Source of the DNA: Bacillota bacterium
Lineage (GTDB): Bacteria; Bacillota; Bacilli; Paenibacillales; Paenibacillaceae
Assembly (NCBI GenBank): GCA_023386495.1
Contig: JAEWJS010000138.1
Location: forward strand, 1 to 40,460
Direction of reading: 5' to 3'
Length of the DNA: 40,460 bases
Part shown: piece by piece, positions 1-11,300 of the stretch
Layout: every line of letters starts with the position of its first letter
Numbering within the stretch: the stretch's first letter is position 1
Position numbers and translations under genes: made by a program
Notes under the pieces: model-generated
Told to the model about the DNA's origin: nothing
What the model saw: only the letters and a program-made list of their open reading frames with translations
The model's database searches: none

Positions 1-206
1 ACGTATGCGTGCACACGACGATGCGTGAGGCGAACGATCGCGGCTATGAGTGTCTCGTCTTGGAGGACTGCACGGGGGCGACCGACCTTGGCAATCATGC
101 AGCTGCGCTGAAAATGGTAACGATGCAAGGCGGCGTGTTCGGCAGCGTATCGAGCTCCGGCGCGGTGATCGAAGCACTGCGGGCGTATGCAGAGCAGGAT
201 GAATAG
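1..206 (+). CDS. Cysteine hydrolase (isochorismatase-like), C-terminal fragment
   Basis: Only the last ~68 codons are inside the window; the gene begins upstream. The frame reads VCVHTTMREANDRGY followed by LEDCTGA, the classic region around the nucleophilic cysteine of the isochorismatase-like cysteine hydrolases (Cys codon at 6-8). This family hydrolyses amide or imide bonds of small compounds such as biuret, ureidoacrylate, nicotinamide or N-carbamoylsarcosine. It lies 29 bases upstream of an allophanate hydrolase on the same strand. Biuret amidohydrolase makes allophanate, so a biuret- or triuret-hydrolase role is the best inference. Family is clear; substrate is inferred from context only. 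Confidence 0.85.
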   Translation, partial: VCVHTTMREANDRGYECLVLEDCTGATDLGNHAAALKMVTMQGGVFGSVSSSGAVIEALRAYAEQDE

Positions 207-235
207 AAGCGCTTCAGACTAGCGAAGAGAGGCGG

Positions 236-2023
236 ATGAGCATAGTGGCGCATACCGTAGAGTTGCCCTCGATTCTCACGTTCGAAGGGCTGGGGGATAT
301 GTATCGAAGCAAGGCGTTGACACCGGAGGCGGTCGTGGCCGGGTTGATTAGGCGGGCTGCGGGGGACGCGGATCGGAACATATGGATCGCGGGACCGTCG
401 CTGGAGATCGCGGGACCTTACCTGGAGCGGCTCGGTTCCCTGGATCCGGACCGCTATCCCCTATGGGGCATTCCATTCGCAATTAAAGACAACATCGATC
501 TGGCCGGCGTCGCGACGACGGCAGGCTGCCCCGATTACGCGTACACGCCTCTTTCGCATGCGGCTGCCGTCGAGCGGCTGATCGAAGCCGGCGCGATCCC
601 GATCGGCAAGACGAATCTGGATCAGTTCGCGACGGGGCTGGTCGGTACGCGCAGTCCTTACGGCGAGACGCACAACGCGCTGCGCCCCGAGCTGATCAGC
701 GGCGGTTCCAGCTCGGGATCGGCGGTAGCAGTCGCCAGCGGGCACTGCGCGTTCGCGCTCGGCACGGATACGGCGGGGTCGGGGCGCGTGCCTGCGGCGC
801 TTAACGGGCTGGTCGGCTTCAAGCCGAGGCTCGGGGCCTGGCCGACCGAAGGTGTCGTGCCGGCGTGCGCGAGCTTGGACTGCGTGTCCGTCTTTACGCA
901 TGCGCTAGGCGATGCAGCCCTTGTGGACAGTGTTGTGAGAGGCTATGCGGCGAACGACCCGTGGTCGCGAGAATTGCCCCGGCTAACGCCGCGGGTGCCG
1001 AGTCGAATCTGCTTGCCACGCGAGACGCCGCAGTTCTTCGGGCCGTATGCGGCTGAATACGAGGCTGCCTGGTTGGCTGCGGCAGAGCGTCTAACGCATA
1101 TGGGGCTGCCGGTCGAGCGCATCGACACGCAGTTGTTCGATCAGGCCGCCTCAATTCTATATGACGGACCGTGGATTGCGGAACGATGGGCGGCACTGGG
1201 GCCGTTCGTGGAGGCGCATCCCGGCAGTGTCCATCCCGTTACCGAGCGCGTACTGCGTTCAGGGGCGAGCGAATTGCACGGTGCGGCTGACGTCTTCCGT
1301 GCGATGCATAAGCTGCAGCACCTTCGGCGGCAGACGGCTGAGCTGCTGGCTGACGCAGTGCTGGTCATGCCGACGACGGGCGGCACCTGGACGCGCGAGC
1401 AACTGCGCGCCGATCCGGTCGCGGCGAACAGCGCGCTGGGCCGCTACACGAACCATTGCAATTTGCTGGACCTGGGCGCGATAGCGGTTCCGGCAGGTAA
1501 TGCTGCCGAGGGCGTGCCGTTCGGCATAACGCTGTTCGCGCTGGCGCAGGACGAGGGGCTTGCCTATGAGATGGGCCGCCTGTTCGTCAACGGCGAGGAG
1601 GCCGCAGCGACAATCGCCGCTTCGCCGCCGTCGCCGGTCGAGTCGACGCTTGTGGCGGTATGCGGTCTCCATATGCGTGGGTATCCGCTGGAGAAGCAGA
1701 TGCTGGGGTGCGGCGCGACCTTCGTCCGCGAGGCGCGTACGGCAGCGAAGTATCAGCTCCTGAAGCTGCCGACCGAACCGGCCAAGCCCGGACTGATTCG
1801 GCTGGCGGAGGGCGGCTGTGCCGTCGAACTGGAGCTGTGGGAGATGCCGCTTGCAGCGTTCGGCGGCTTCGCGGCCTCGATACCGGCACCGCTCGGAATC
1901 GGTAAGGTGCAGCTGGAGGACGGCGCCGAGGTGTCGGGCTTCATCTGCGAAGGCTTCGCGGCAGCCGACGCCGAGGATGTGACACAGTACGGCGGATGGC
2001 GTTATTTGCCGACCCCGCGATAA
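236..2023 (+). CDS. atzF: Allophanate hydrolase
   Basis: A 595-residue amidase-signature enzyme, expected to hydrolyse allophanate to ammonia and CO2 in the cytoplasm. The catalytic Lys is in IKDNIDLAG (about Lys84), the Gly/Ser-rich signature GGSSSGS is at 156-162, and the nucleophile Ser is in GTDTAGSGR (about Ser182), completing the Ser-cisSer-Lys triad. Residues from about 470 to the end form the extra C-terminal domain of AtzF/DUR1-type allophanate hydrolases (GLHMRGYPLE, then GFICEGF near the end), which separates it from GatA and ordinary amidases. Length fits the family. The ATG follows GAGAGG. It probably forms one transcription unit with the preceding cysteine hydrolase, giving biuret to allophanate to ammonia. 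A terminator follows directly. Confidence 0.93.
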   Translation: MSIVAHTVELPSILTFEGLGDMYRSKALTPEAVVAGLIRRAAGDADRNIWIAGPSLEIAGPYLERLGSLDPDRYPLWGIPFAIKDNIDLAGVATTAGCPDYAYTPLSHAAAVERLIEAGAIPIGKTNLDQFATGLVGTRSPYGETHNALRPELISGGSSSGSAVAVASGHCAFALGTDTAGSGRVPAALNGLVGFKPRLGAWPTEGVVPACASLDCVSVFTHALGDAALVDSVVRGYAANDPWSRELPRLTPRVPSRICLPRETPQFFGPYAAEYEAAWLAAAERLTHMGLPVERIDTQLFDQAASILYDGPWIAERWAALGPFVEAHPGSVHPVTERVLRSGASELHGAADVFRAMHKLQHLRRQTAELLADAVLVMPTTGGTWTREQLRADPVAANSALGRYTNHCNLLDLGAIAVPAGNAAEGVPFGITLFALAQDEGLAYEMGRLFVNGEEAAATIAASPPSPVESTLVAVCGLHMRGYPLEKQMLGCGATFVREARTAAKYQLLKLPTEPAKPGLIRLAEGGCAVELELWEMPLAAFGGFAASIPAPLGIGKVQLEDGAEVSGFICEGFAAADAEDVTQYGGWRYLPTPR

Positions 2024-2038
2024 GCCGTGCGAGCGAGT

Positions 2039-2077
2039 CCCGTTTTTCCATCGGACGATGGGGAAACGGGGCTTTTT
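2039..2077 (+). terminator. Rho-independent terminator after allophanate hydrolase
   Basis: A 15-bp stem (2039-2053 with 2056-2070, two G-U pairs on the RNA) is followed by GCTTTTT. It starts 15 bases after the stop codon and closes the hydrolase transcription unit. Confidence 0.88.
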
Positions 2078-2328
2078 CGCTGTTTGGGGGTTATGCGACT
2101 TAAGAGCCATTTTCGCGGCAGAGACGGTATATGGGTCTGGTCGTTCGACACGATTATACGGGATTCTCCATAGAATCGCGCGATGTCCGGGACGGAACGC
2201 CGCACGATTGACGGGCGGCCGTCACGAGCGGCTTGGCGGTGACAATTCTGATGACAGCTCGTCACTGGTCGAGCCCTCTCTATTTGTCTATTGTAGGGAC
2301 GATAGCAAGATGAGAGGGGAGAATCGGC
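2078..2328. other. Intergenic leader of the giant SLH gene
   Basis: No gene seen. It contains short inverted repeats (GATTC/GAATC around 2163-2177, TGACGG/CCGTCA at 2209-2224, GTGAC/GTCAC at about 2239-2265). I could not find a convincing sigma-A promoter; a TATTGT at 2289-2294 has no good -35 partner. The SD for the next gene, AGAGGGGAG, is at about 2312-2320. Confidence 0.4.
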
Positions 2329-5300
2329 GTGATCGAGTGGAATAGAGCGCGCAGACTAGGGATAACGCGAGCATGGCGGAAACGGATTGCCGTCCTGCTC
2401 GCGACGGCGGTGATGGCGACGAGCTTGCAGCTAACCGCATTTGCTCAGCCTGCAGATGAAGGGCTCGACCCGGAGCTGCAGGCACTGATGGAGCAGCTGT
2501 TCGGGGAAGAGGGGCAGCCTGGGATGGAAGGGGGGCCGCCGCAGGAGGAGCCGACTGTCACCGAGGAGGTGTATGATCCGGAAGCAGTAGAGGCGGCGCT
2601 TCTTGCCGGCGGCGGACTGGAGCGAATCAGCGTAAGCGCGGACGGCAGTGCGCCGACCGGCGACAGCCGCGCATCGTCGCTGAGCGGAGACGGAAGGTAT
2701 GTGGCGTTCGTCTCGGCTTCCGCGAACATTACGGCGGGCGATACGAACGGGTTCCAGGATGTGTTCGTTCGTGACCGCGAAGCGGGCGTGACGAAGCGCA
2801 TCAGCTTAGGTGCGGGAGGCGTTCAGGCGAATGGCCACAGCTATGCGCCGATGATCAGCATGGACGGGGCTTATGTGCTGTTCAGCTCCAAGGCGACCAA
2901 TCTGATCGCCGGTGACACGAATCAGCAGGAGGATCTGTTCCTGTACCGCGAATCGACAGGGCTGGTGGAACGGATCGCGGAGCGCGTGCCGGGCTCTGAG
3001 TACGGCGGGCACGGGAGTCCTTACCAGATCAGCGCGGATGGGCGATTTGCAGCCTATGTCGGCGTTCGCAGCCCTCAGACGGCGAGCTATGACATTCTGC
3101 TCAAGGACCTTACGACCGGCAAGGTGAAGCTGGTCGCGGCGCAGACGTATCTGTACGACAACTGGAGGGCGCGCGTGTCGATGAGCGCGGATGCGCGGTA
3201 CCTCGTATTCGAATCGTTCCAGCGCGAGCTGACGTTGGACGATTATGGGCCGTATCATCAGAATTATCGCGATGTGTTCCTATACGACACTGCGCTGGAC
3301 GAGTTGAAGCGGATCAACCGCTCGCCGGCCGGCGTCAGCGCGAATCAGTACAGCCAATATCCGATTATTAGCGCGAACGGGCGGTTCATCGCGTATCAAT
3401 CGCTGGCGAGCAACCTGGGGCCGTCGGATTCGAACGGCGTCTTGGACATCTATGTCTACGACCGGGAATCCGGCACGACGGAGCTCGGCAGCGTGCGCAG
3501 CGACGGCACGCAGGGGCAGGGCGATGCGTACGACGCTTCGCTGAGCGGGGACGGCCGCTATCTGTCGTTCCATACGAGCAATGCATATGACGAGAGCGAC
3601 ACCGGCAATCTGCCGGACGTGTATGTCAGGGACCGCATAGCCGGCACGACGACGCGCATCAGCACGGCGTACAACGGCAGCAGCGCCAATGGGGAGAGCG
3701 TTCGCGCGACGCTAGCGACGGATGGCTTGTCCATCGCCTTCGAGTCCCGTGCGTCCGATTTGTTGGAGACGGCGGAGACCGATAGCTTCTACGACATCTA
3801 CGTCGCTCCGCTGGAAGGGGCCGGCGGATCTGCGCCGGAGTGGCCGGCAGAGGTGCTGCCGAGCGCGGCGCCTGGCGCGGCATATGTGGCGCTGACCTGG
3901 CCGGAAGTGCCGGGAGCGGCTTATTACAAGGTGCTGCAGGACGGCAAGCTGGCCGCGATCATCAGCGAACCGCGGTACGCTGCGGCAGGTCTGGCGCCGG
4001 GGACCGCACACACGTACCGCATCGCGGCGGGAAGCGCGGACTATCGCTGGTCCGCTTGGTCGGGCGAAGTGTCCGCGGTGACGCTTGCGGAGCGGGAGAC
4101 GACCCCGCCGGATAACGGAAGTGTCACGGTATCCGCTCAGCCGGGTCTAATTGAGGCGGACTGGACGCTGCCGGATGATCCGGACGTTGTCGGCGCCAAG
4201 CTGATCTGGCGAATCCCCGGATTCGCGGCACGCGAATCCGCGCTCTATCCGAAGCACGTCGCCCGGGCGACGATTCCGAACCTCATGAACGGCGAGTACT
4301 ATGAGGTGCGGCTCGCGGTCGTAGACGGCGATGGGAATCGTTCGTTCGGCGTATGGCAGTCGGTCATCATTCCGCCGGGACCGGCCCTCGTCCGGATGGA
4401 TACGAGGGCGGAGGACGGACGCGCTGCGCCGGGCGACGCCCACATTGAAGGGGTTACTGCGGATGGCCGCTATACGCTGTTCCTGTCCGATGCGCCGGAT
4501 CTTGCCATATCAGACACGAACGGCAAGCGCGACGTGTTCCTGTATGACCGGCTGAGCGGCGCGGTGCAGCTCATCAGCCGCACCGCATCGGGAGCTGCAG
4601 GCAACGGCGAGAGCCGGGATGCCTCGATTAGCGATGACGGACGATACATCGTCTTCGCTTCAACCTCCAGCGATTTGACGGGAGACACGGACACGAACGG
4701 CCAATACGACGTGTTCCTGTACGACCGGGATACGAACGGCAACGGTACCTTCGACGAGGAGAGCGACGTATCGATCACGCGGCTAAGCACGGCTTGGGAA
4801 GGCGGACAGGGCAACAGCTCCAGCTTCGGTCCGGCCATCAGCGGCGACGGCAGCAAGGTCGTGTTCTTCACGGGGGCCAGGAATCTCGTGCAGCAGCCTC
4901 CTCCGGGCACGACGTACAACGTCAGCTACGACATGGAGTCGAGGGAGCTTGCGCCGATCCTGCTGCCTGGCGGCGTGCCACTCGACGCATCGGATGTCGA
5001 GCTGAATGCGGACGGTACGGTTATGGTCTTCAGTGAATACGAATCGCTGCTTCCGGAGGATGGCAACGGCTCATTCGACATCTATCTCTACGATGCGGCA
5101 GAAGAGACGCTAGAGCTCGTTACCAGCAGCGCTGTGCTCGGTCACAGCTCGGCCAGCGGCGCAGTCGTCGACGATAGCGGCCGTTACGTGGCCTTCTCGA
5201 TTAACCGCAACATTCGTCCGTACTCGCAGGTGTATGTCTATGACCGCGAGGCGGACGGGGACGCGAAGTACGAGCTGATCAGCGTCGTTCGGCCGGGGGC

Positions 5301-8300
5301 GGAGGCATCGATGCACAGCACGACCCCGGATATTAGCGGGGACGGCCGGTTCGTCTCCTTCCAATCCAATGAGTCGGGTCTGGTGGAGAACGACAAGGAT
5401 CAGTTGACGAACATATTCATTCGCGACAGGGTCGCGCAGCAGACGATGCTGGCGAGCCGGCCTTACGATCCAGCCGTCACTCCGACCGACTACGCGGGCG
5501 GAGCCCGAATGAGCGGGGACGGCAGCTGGATTGCCTACAGCAGCAACGCCGTCAACATGGTGCGGGGGATGGAGCGTTATCGCCCGGGCCTGTACCTCCA
5601 GATGACGACCGTCATTGTGTCGGAGGCCGTCTGGCCTTCGGGCAGCTCCGTGAACGTGAAGGCATCCGGCAGCGACTACGCGACGCTGGAATGGTCGCCG
5701 GCGACAGGTGCGGAAGGCTACCGAATATTCGGGGCGGGGGAGCCGATCGACGGGGATGAAGGCATACTGGAGAAGACGATAACGGACCTCGAGCCGGATA
5801 CGGACTATCTGTTCACCGTACAAGCAATGGATGCGAGAGGGATATGGACGACCAACGGTCCGTCCGTCGCGTTCAAGACGCCGGCCTCGGCTGGCCTGGC
5901 GGAGCTTGCCGTCACGCAGCAGAGAGGCGGCGCAATGCTCGAATGGGGGGATCGCCCGAGCGGCTCGAACGAGGTAACGGGATTCCGCATCATGCGCCGG
6001 ACGGCTGACGGCCCTGCAGAAGCGCTGGCGACAATCGAAGACCCGACGGTCCGATCGTACACGGATACGACGGCCGAGCCGGGCAGGATGTACGTGTACG
6101 CGGTATACGGCATTGATGCAGGAGGCTCGGAGACGCCGTACACGATCGAGCGTAGCTTCACGCTGACGTCGTTCGCAATCGAGGGCTTCTACCACACGAT
6201 GTCGCTATACTTCCGTAAATATGCGGCTATAGGCGAACAAGTGAATCTTGTCATGCAAGTTCGGGACGCCGATGCCGCGTGGGCGGAGCTGGCGTATGAA
6301 CTGGAGGATGGAAGCTTGACCACGGTGAGGGCCGAGCTGACATCGCAGACTGCATCCGATATTGCCCGCGGGCAGTCTGCCATTCCGGCGGAAGCGGTTC
6401 GGCTGACGGCCATCCGCGGTTTCGCGGAGCGGGACGGGGAGCAGGCGGAGGCGAGCAGCCTGGCGGCTCCGGTGCAAATCGGCGGCTCCGTGACGGTTGC
6501 CATTACCGGCGATGTCGCGCTGCCGTATGACGCGACGTTGACCATCAGCAGCGCAGCGCAGCGGGCTTCCCAGACGGTTACGATCGGCGAGGCGCGTCGG
6601 TTGACGTTCGTGGGGCTGCCGGCCGGAGAAGATTATACGCTCCGGTTGCTCTCCACCGGAGGCGTGGACGTGCTGGGTGATGCGGGCGTGCCGCCCGTAT
6701 CTGTAGCATGGGGGCGCATGGCCGAGACCGACGCAGAGCCGGTACTGCCTGCGAGCCTGAGCATCACGGTGTTGGGGCTGCATAATTACGCAGCCAAGGA
6801 TATCGCCGTGTTGCTATCGGATGAAGAGGGACGTCCGCTCGCAGCCGGCGTCACGCCGCCGCACGGACAGCTGGAGTTCGGACCGCTGAGGGGCATGATC
6901 GGGAAGACGGTCGTCGTGCGGGCGAATTCGCCGGACACGCGGTTCGTTGCGGCCGAAGTCCGCGTCCCGCTTAGCAGCGGGATCAATCGGCAGACGATAA
7001 CATTATCGCGCGATGTGAATGCCGCATTGGATGGGAAGGTCTACCAAGAGGACGGCACGCCGCTGCAGGGTGCGGTCGTCACGGCATGGATGGACGGCAT
7101 CGCCTATAAGGCAACATCCGGCCCGGACGGCTCCTATTCGATGAGCCTGCCGAGTGGATGGGCCACGGTCCAGGCGATGGCGCCGGATGGCATTACCGTT
7201 GCTTCCGTAATCTATAGAGCGATCGAGGTGGGCAATCAGACGCAGGACATTACGTTCAACAGGAAGCTTCCGGCGGTCGTGAAGGTTAATCTGTATACGC
7301 AATCCGGAGACGGGGCGTGGGTTGGACCTTATGTGTTGGATTGGCGAGAGCAGGTGCACTTTCACATCCGGGCCGACAAGCCGGAGCGGACAAGAGTCGA
7401 CTTCGGCGCTATGGCGCTGGAGGCGGAGCCAGGAGAGACTGTGCGCATCTGCGCGAACGGCCGAGAAGGCAATTATTCCGAGGCATGCGCAGAGACGATT
7501 ATTGACGACAATCGACGAGGCACGGTCGAGTTAAGGCTGCGCGATACGCACGTGAAGATCACCGGCAGACTTACCAACCTGCAGACAGGGAACGCTCGGT
7601 ATGACTACCGCCTCTACGAGATCACCGCAGAAGGATATCGGAGAGCCGCGTTTTCCGGTTCGCTCTACGAGGCTGCATTCGAGTTGAAAATGCAAGGGGA
7701 TCGCAACTACGAGCTGATGATTCAGAGCATGGATGCGAGCCATAGCGTCGTGCGCTATTTTGAAGCGACCAGCGGGGGCCGCATCGATCTGGGCGAGGTT
7801 CCGCTTGAGCCGGCGGGAATACTGACCGGCAAGGCCGGCAATGTCGTCTGGATTGGAGGCGGTAAGCCGGCGGCCGGAGGTACGGCCCAAGTACGCGCGA
7901 CCTATTACCTTACAGGCGGAGGCCCGCAGCTGTCCGATGCGGTCGCGGTGCTGGATGTGCCGGCCGATACGGAGCTGGTGCCGGGTACTGTGATCTTGAA
8001 CGGGAATGCGGTGGAGCCTGTCCTGCAAGACGGGCGGTATACTGTGCCGATTGGTACGATCGTGAACTACAAGATCGGTTCGCTGCAGTATGAGCTGCGA
8101 ATTGCCGACGACCCCGTCTCGAACCTGCTTCTGCTCGAGCCATCGATTCGCTTCAGGCGTGGCAGCGTTACGAGGGAGGAAGCAATTGGCAGGGCCGAAG
8201 CCGATCTGACGCCGGTAACGCTGAAGGCCCCCGGACGGACGGGGCAGCGCGACCTGAGCATATCGGGCTCCGCGCCGCCAGGCAGCCGCGTCACCTTGTA

Positions 8301-11300
8301 CGAGGGCGACATTGCCGTCGGCGTGACTGAAGCGTCGCCGGCCGGGCTATGGTCGATCGCGGCGCATATTCCGGGCGAAGGCGCCACTGCCACCTGGCAG
8401 CTTCGCGCAGATGCGGAGCACGGGTCGGCGCGCTGGAGCAGCACGGTCGTCGCTGTGCGCTATGACAAGGGCTTGCCGGAGCCGATCGCGTTCACGATGC
8501 GCCAGGCAGACGGACGTCTCATGACGCTCGATCCGAACGGCGGCGAAGGAAGGTTTCCTTATGTGTTCGTGCCGGGCATGCCCATGACGCTGACAGTCGA
8601 GTTCACGGATCCGGAGCTGGTGGATAACGTCGCGTTCACATTCGGGGATCAGCGCATTCCGGCCAGTCTGCAGAAGGGCATTTTCCAAGCGGTTATCCCG
8701 AGCGTTAGCAGAGGTGCCGCGATCGGTCTGGACTATACCGAGAAGGAACCGGCTGCGAGCTTCGACGCACCGCCTCCTTCACCGGAGGAGATCAAGCGTC
8801 AGCTGCCGCCGAGCTTCCGGGACGCAAGGGCCGATTACGTCTACGTTTCGCCGCGTCAGAACGGCGGGACGTCGCAGTCGGCTTCCTACCGGGGCACGCT
8901 GCCGAACCCGAAGGGCGGCGCCCAACTCGATATGAACGCTTCAATGGTCGAGATGACGTACACGCCGAACCAGGCCGACCTCGATCGCGCCGAGCAGACA
9001 GGCGTTCCATTGTACGGCTTCCAGAATAGCGTGTCCTTCGAGAACGGGGAGCTTAGGGCCCAGTTGACGGGATACATTCCGGTGGACCGGTTCAGCCAAG
9101 GGCTCAGCGCCGAGCAGGCAGCCGCCGAGCTGCTTGAGGCTGTCGAGGCGAGCATCATGGTGAGTGCTGCATCGGGTAACAAGTCGTCCGGCAAGGTCAG
9201 CGCACTATCCGCCGGGCATGCAGTGAAAGTCGTCAAAGTGTCGGTCGGTCTCGCGATGCGGTCCACGGCTGGCGAGAACACGTGGAAGACGATCGATGCG
9301 GCCTACAGTCTGTTCGACGGAATGGGCGTGAGCGATACGCTGAAGGATCTGGAGCGGCTCATGGACAAGATCGCATTGAATTGCCGGCCGGACCTTGTGC
9401 CGATCTATATGGAGAGTATCATGCGCATCCGGAACCAGATGATCGCGGTTGAGGTGTTCAAGGCCGGATTGATGGTGGCGGGGGCGGTCTTCGGGCCGGC
9501 AACGTTCGGGCTCGGAACGATCGGACTGTTCCTGGCATCGAACATGATGGGCAAGGTGCTCGATGCGCAGGTCGCAGCGGCCATCACCCGACTCGACGAA
9601 GACGTGAGTGAATTCTGCAGCCCGCAGAAGAAGAAGCCGAAGCGGCCGCTCGCCGATCCGGAATGGATCTACGATCCGAGCGGGTACGTGTATGAGGTCG
9701 AGGAAGGCAATCGAGTGGAGGGCGTGACGGCGACTGTGCTGCGGTGGAATGAGCAGGCGGGTCGCTGGGATGTCTGGAATGCCGGCCCTTACGGGCAGAT
9801 GAATCCGCTCCTGACCGACAGGGAGGGGCGGTACGCATGGGATGTGCCGGAGGGCAAGTGGAAGGTGCTCTATGAGAAAGAGGGCTATCTGCCTGCCGAG
9901 AGCGAAGAACTCATCGTGCTTCCGCCGCATTTTGACGTGAACATCCCGATGACATCGACCCTTCCTGCCAAGCCGGTTAAAGCATCGGCCTTACCGGGAG
10001 GTGCAGCCATCGAGCTGCTGTTCGACCGTCATGTGCGAAGTGAAGGTGCAGAGGAGGGACTGCTGGCTGTTGAGTCCGCGGATACCGGTGAAGCGGTGGA
10101 AGGCGAGTGGCGTCTGGTGGAGCCGGTAAGCGTCAACGGTACCGAAGCTTCCAAGCGGCTGCGGTTCATACCGAACGACTCGCTAGCAATCGGCGGCGTA
10201 TATCGCGTGAAGGCAGAAGCGGCACTGCAATCGTACGCCGGCGTCCCGATGGGCAGCGATTACGAGGCCGAGGTCATCGTCACCGATACGGACACGGAGC
10301 CTCCGCTGCCGGTCGAAGCGCTGCATGCGGATTCCGATGCTGAGCGTACGTTGTTAACATGGCAGCTGCCTGACGATCCGGAGCTTGCGAAGCTGGAATT
10401 GCGCTACCATGCGGAAGGGGCGCAGGGCGAAGGCAGTACGGTCGAAGTTCCGCTCGACCAGCAATATGCGCTAGTTGAAGGGCTGAACGGGTCGACGAAC
10501 TACGTGTTCCAGGTTCGCGCCTATGACGAGGCAGGCAATTACAGTACAGCGGAAGTGGCGTCTGCGACAGGACTCATCTCGCGAAGCGGCTTGGATGTTC
10601 TGCCCCCTGCGGAGCTTGGGGAGCTTGACGCGAAGCCGGGATCGACTGCGATCGAGCTGACCTGGCACGATCCGGACGATCCGGATCTCGCTGCCGTCCA
10701 TCTGCAGTGGGCGAAGCGGGGCGAGCCATTCGAAGGTGAGCCTGCTGTCGTAGGCAAGGGTGAGGGTCGCTACACGATAACCGGATTGGCGCCGTCCACA
10801 GCATACGAAATTCGCCATTGGACGATCGACGTGAGCGGCAATGCTTCCACCGTGGGATCGCTGTTCGTCACGACGACGGCAGCAGCACCTGGAGGCCCTT
10901 CCGGTCCGATCGGGGGCCCGGTCGGCCAGCCTAGCGCCGATTCGGACACGGAGAGCGCTGAGCTTGGCGAAGAGGCTGTCGACATCAGCCTGTTCGACGG
11001 CAAGCTGCGGATCGCCGTGCCGGCTGGCGGTGCGGGAAGCGCGAAGAAGCTCATCGCGACCAAGCTCGGCGATCCGGCGAAACCTTCCGATAAGCGGCTG
11101 CGCTTGATGTCCGACGTGTTCGAGTGGAAGCTCGACAGCGGCGAAGCGCTTGCGAAGCCGGGGCGGCTGGCCGTGGCATACGATGAGGCGGCACTCGGAA
11201 CGAGCGACTCCCGCAAGCTGGGCATCTATCGCTTGGAAGCGGGCGGCGTCTGGCGCTATGTCGGCGGCATTGTGGATCGGGAGCAGGGCGTCGTGGAGAT

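Noticed and set aside
1259..2110. 283-codon minus-strand frame over allophanate hydrolase
   Set aside because: Shadow of a gene with intact catalytic motifs; it also crosses the terminator.
5110..6195. 361-codon minus-strand frame inside the giant SLH gene
   Set aside because: Arg/His-rich shadow opposite clear propeller and FN3 sequence; no ribosome binding site.
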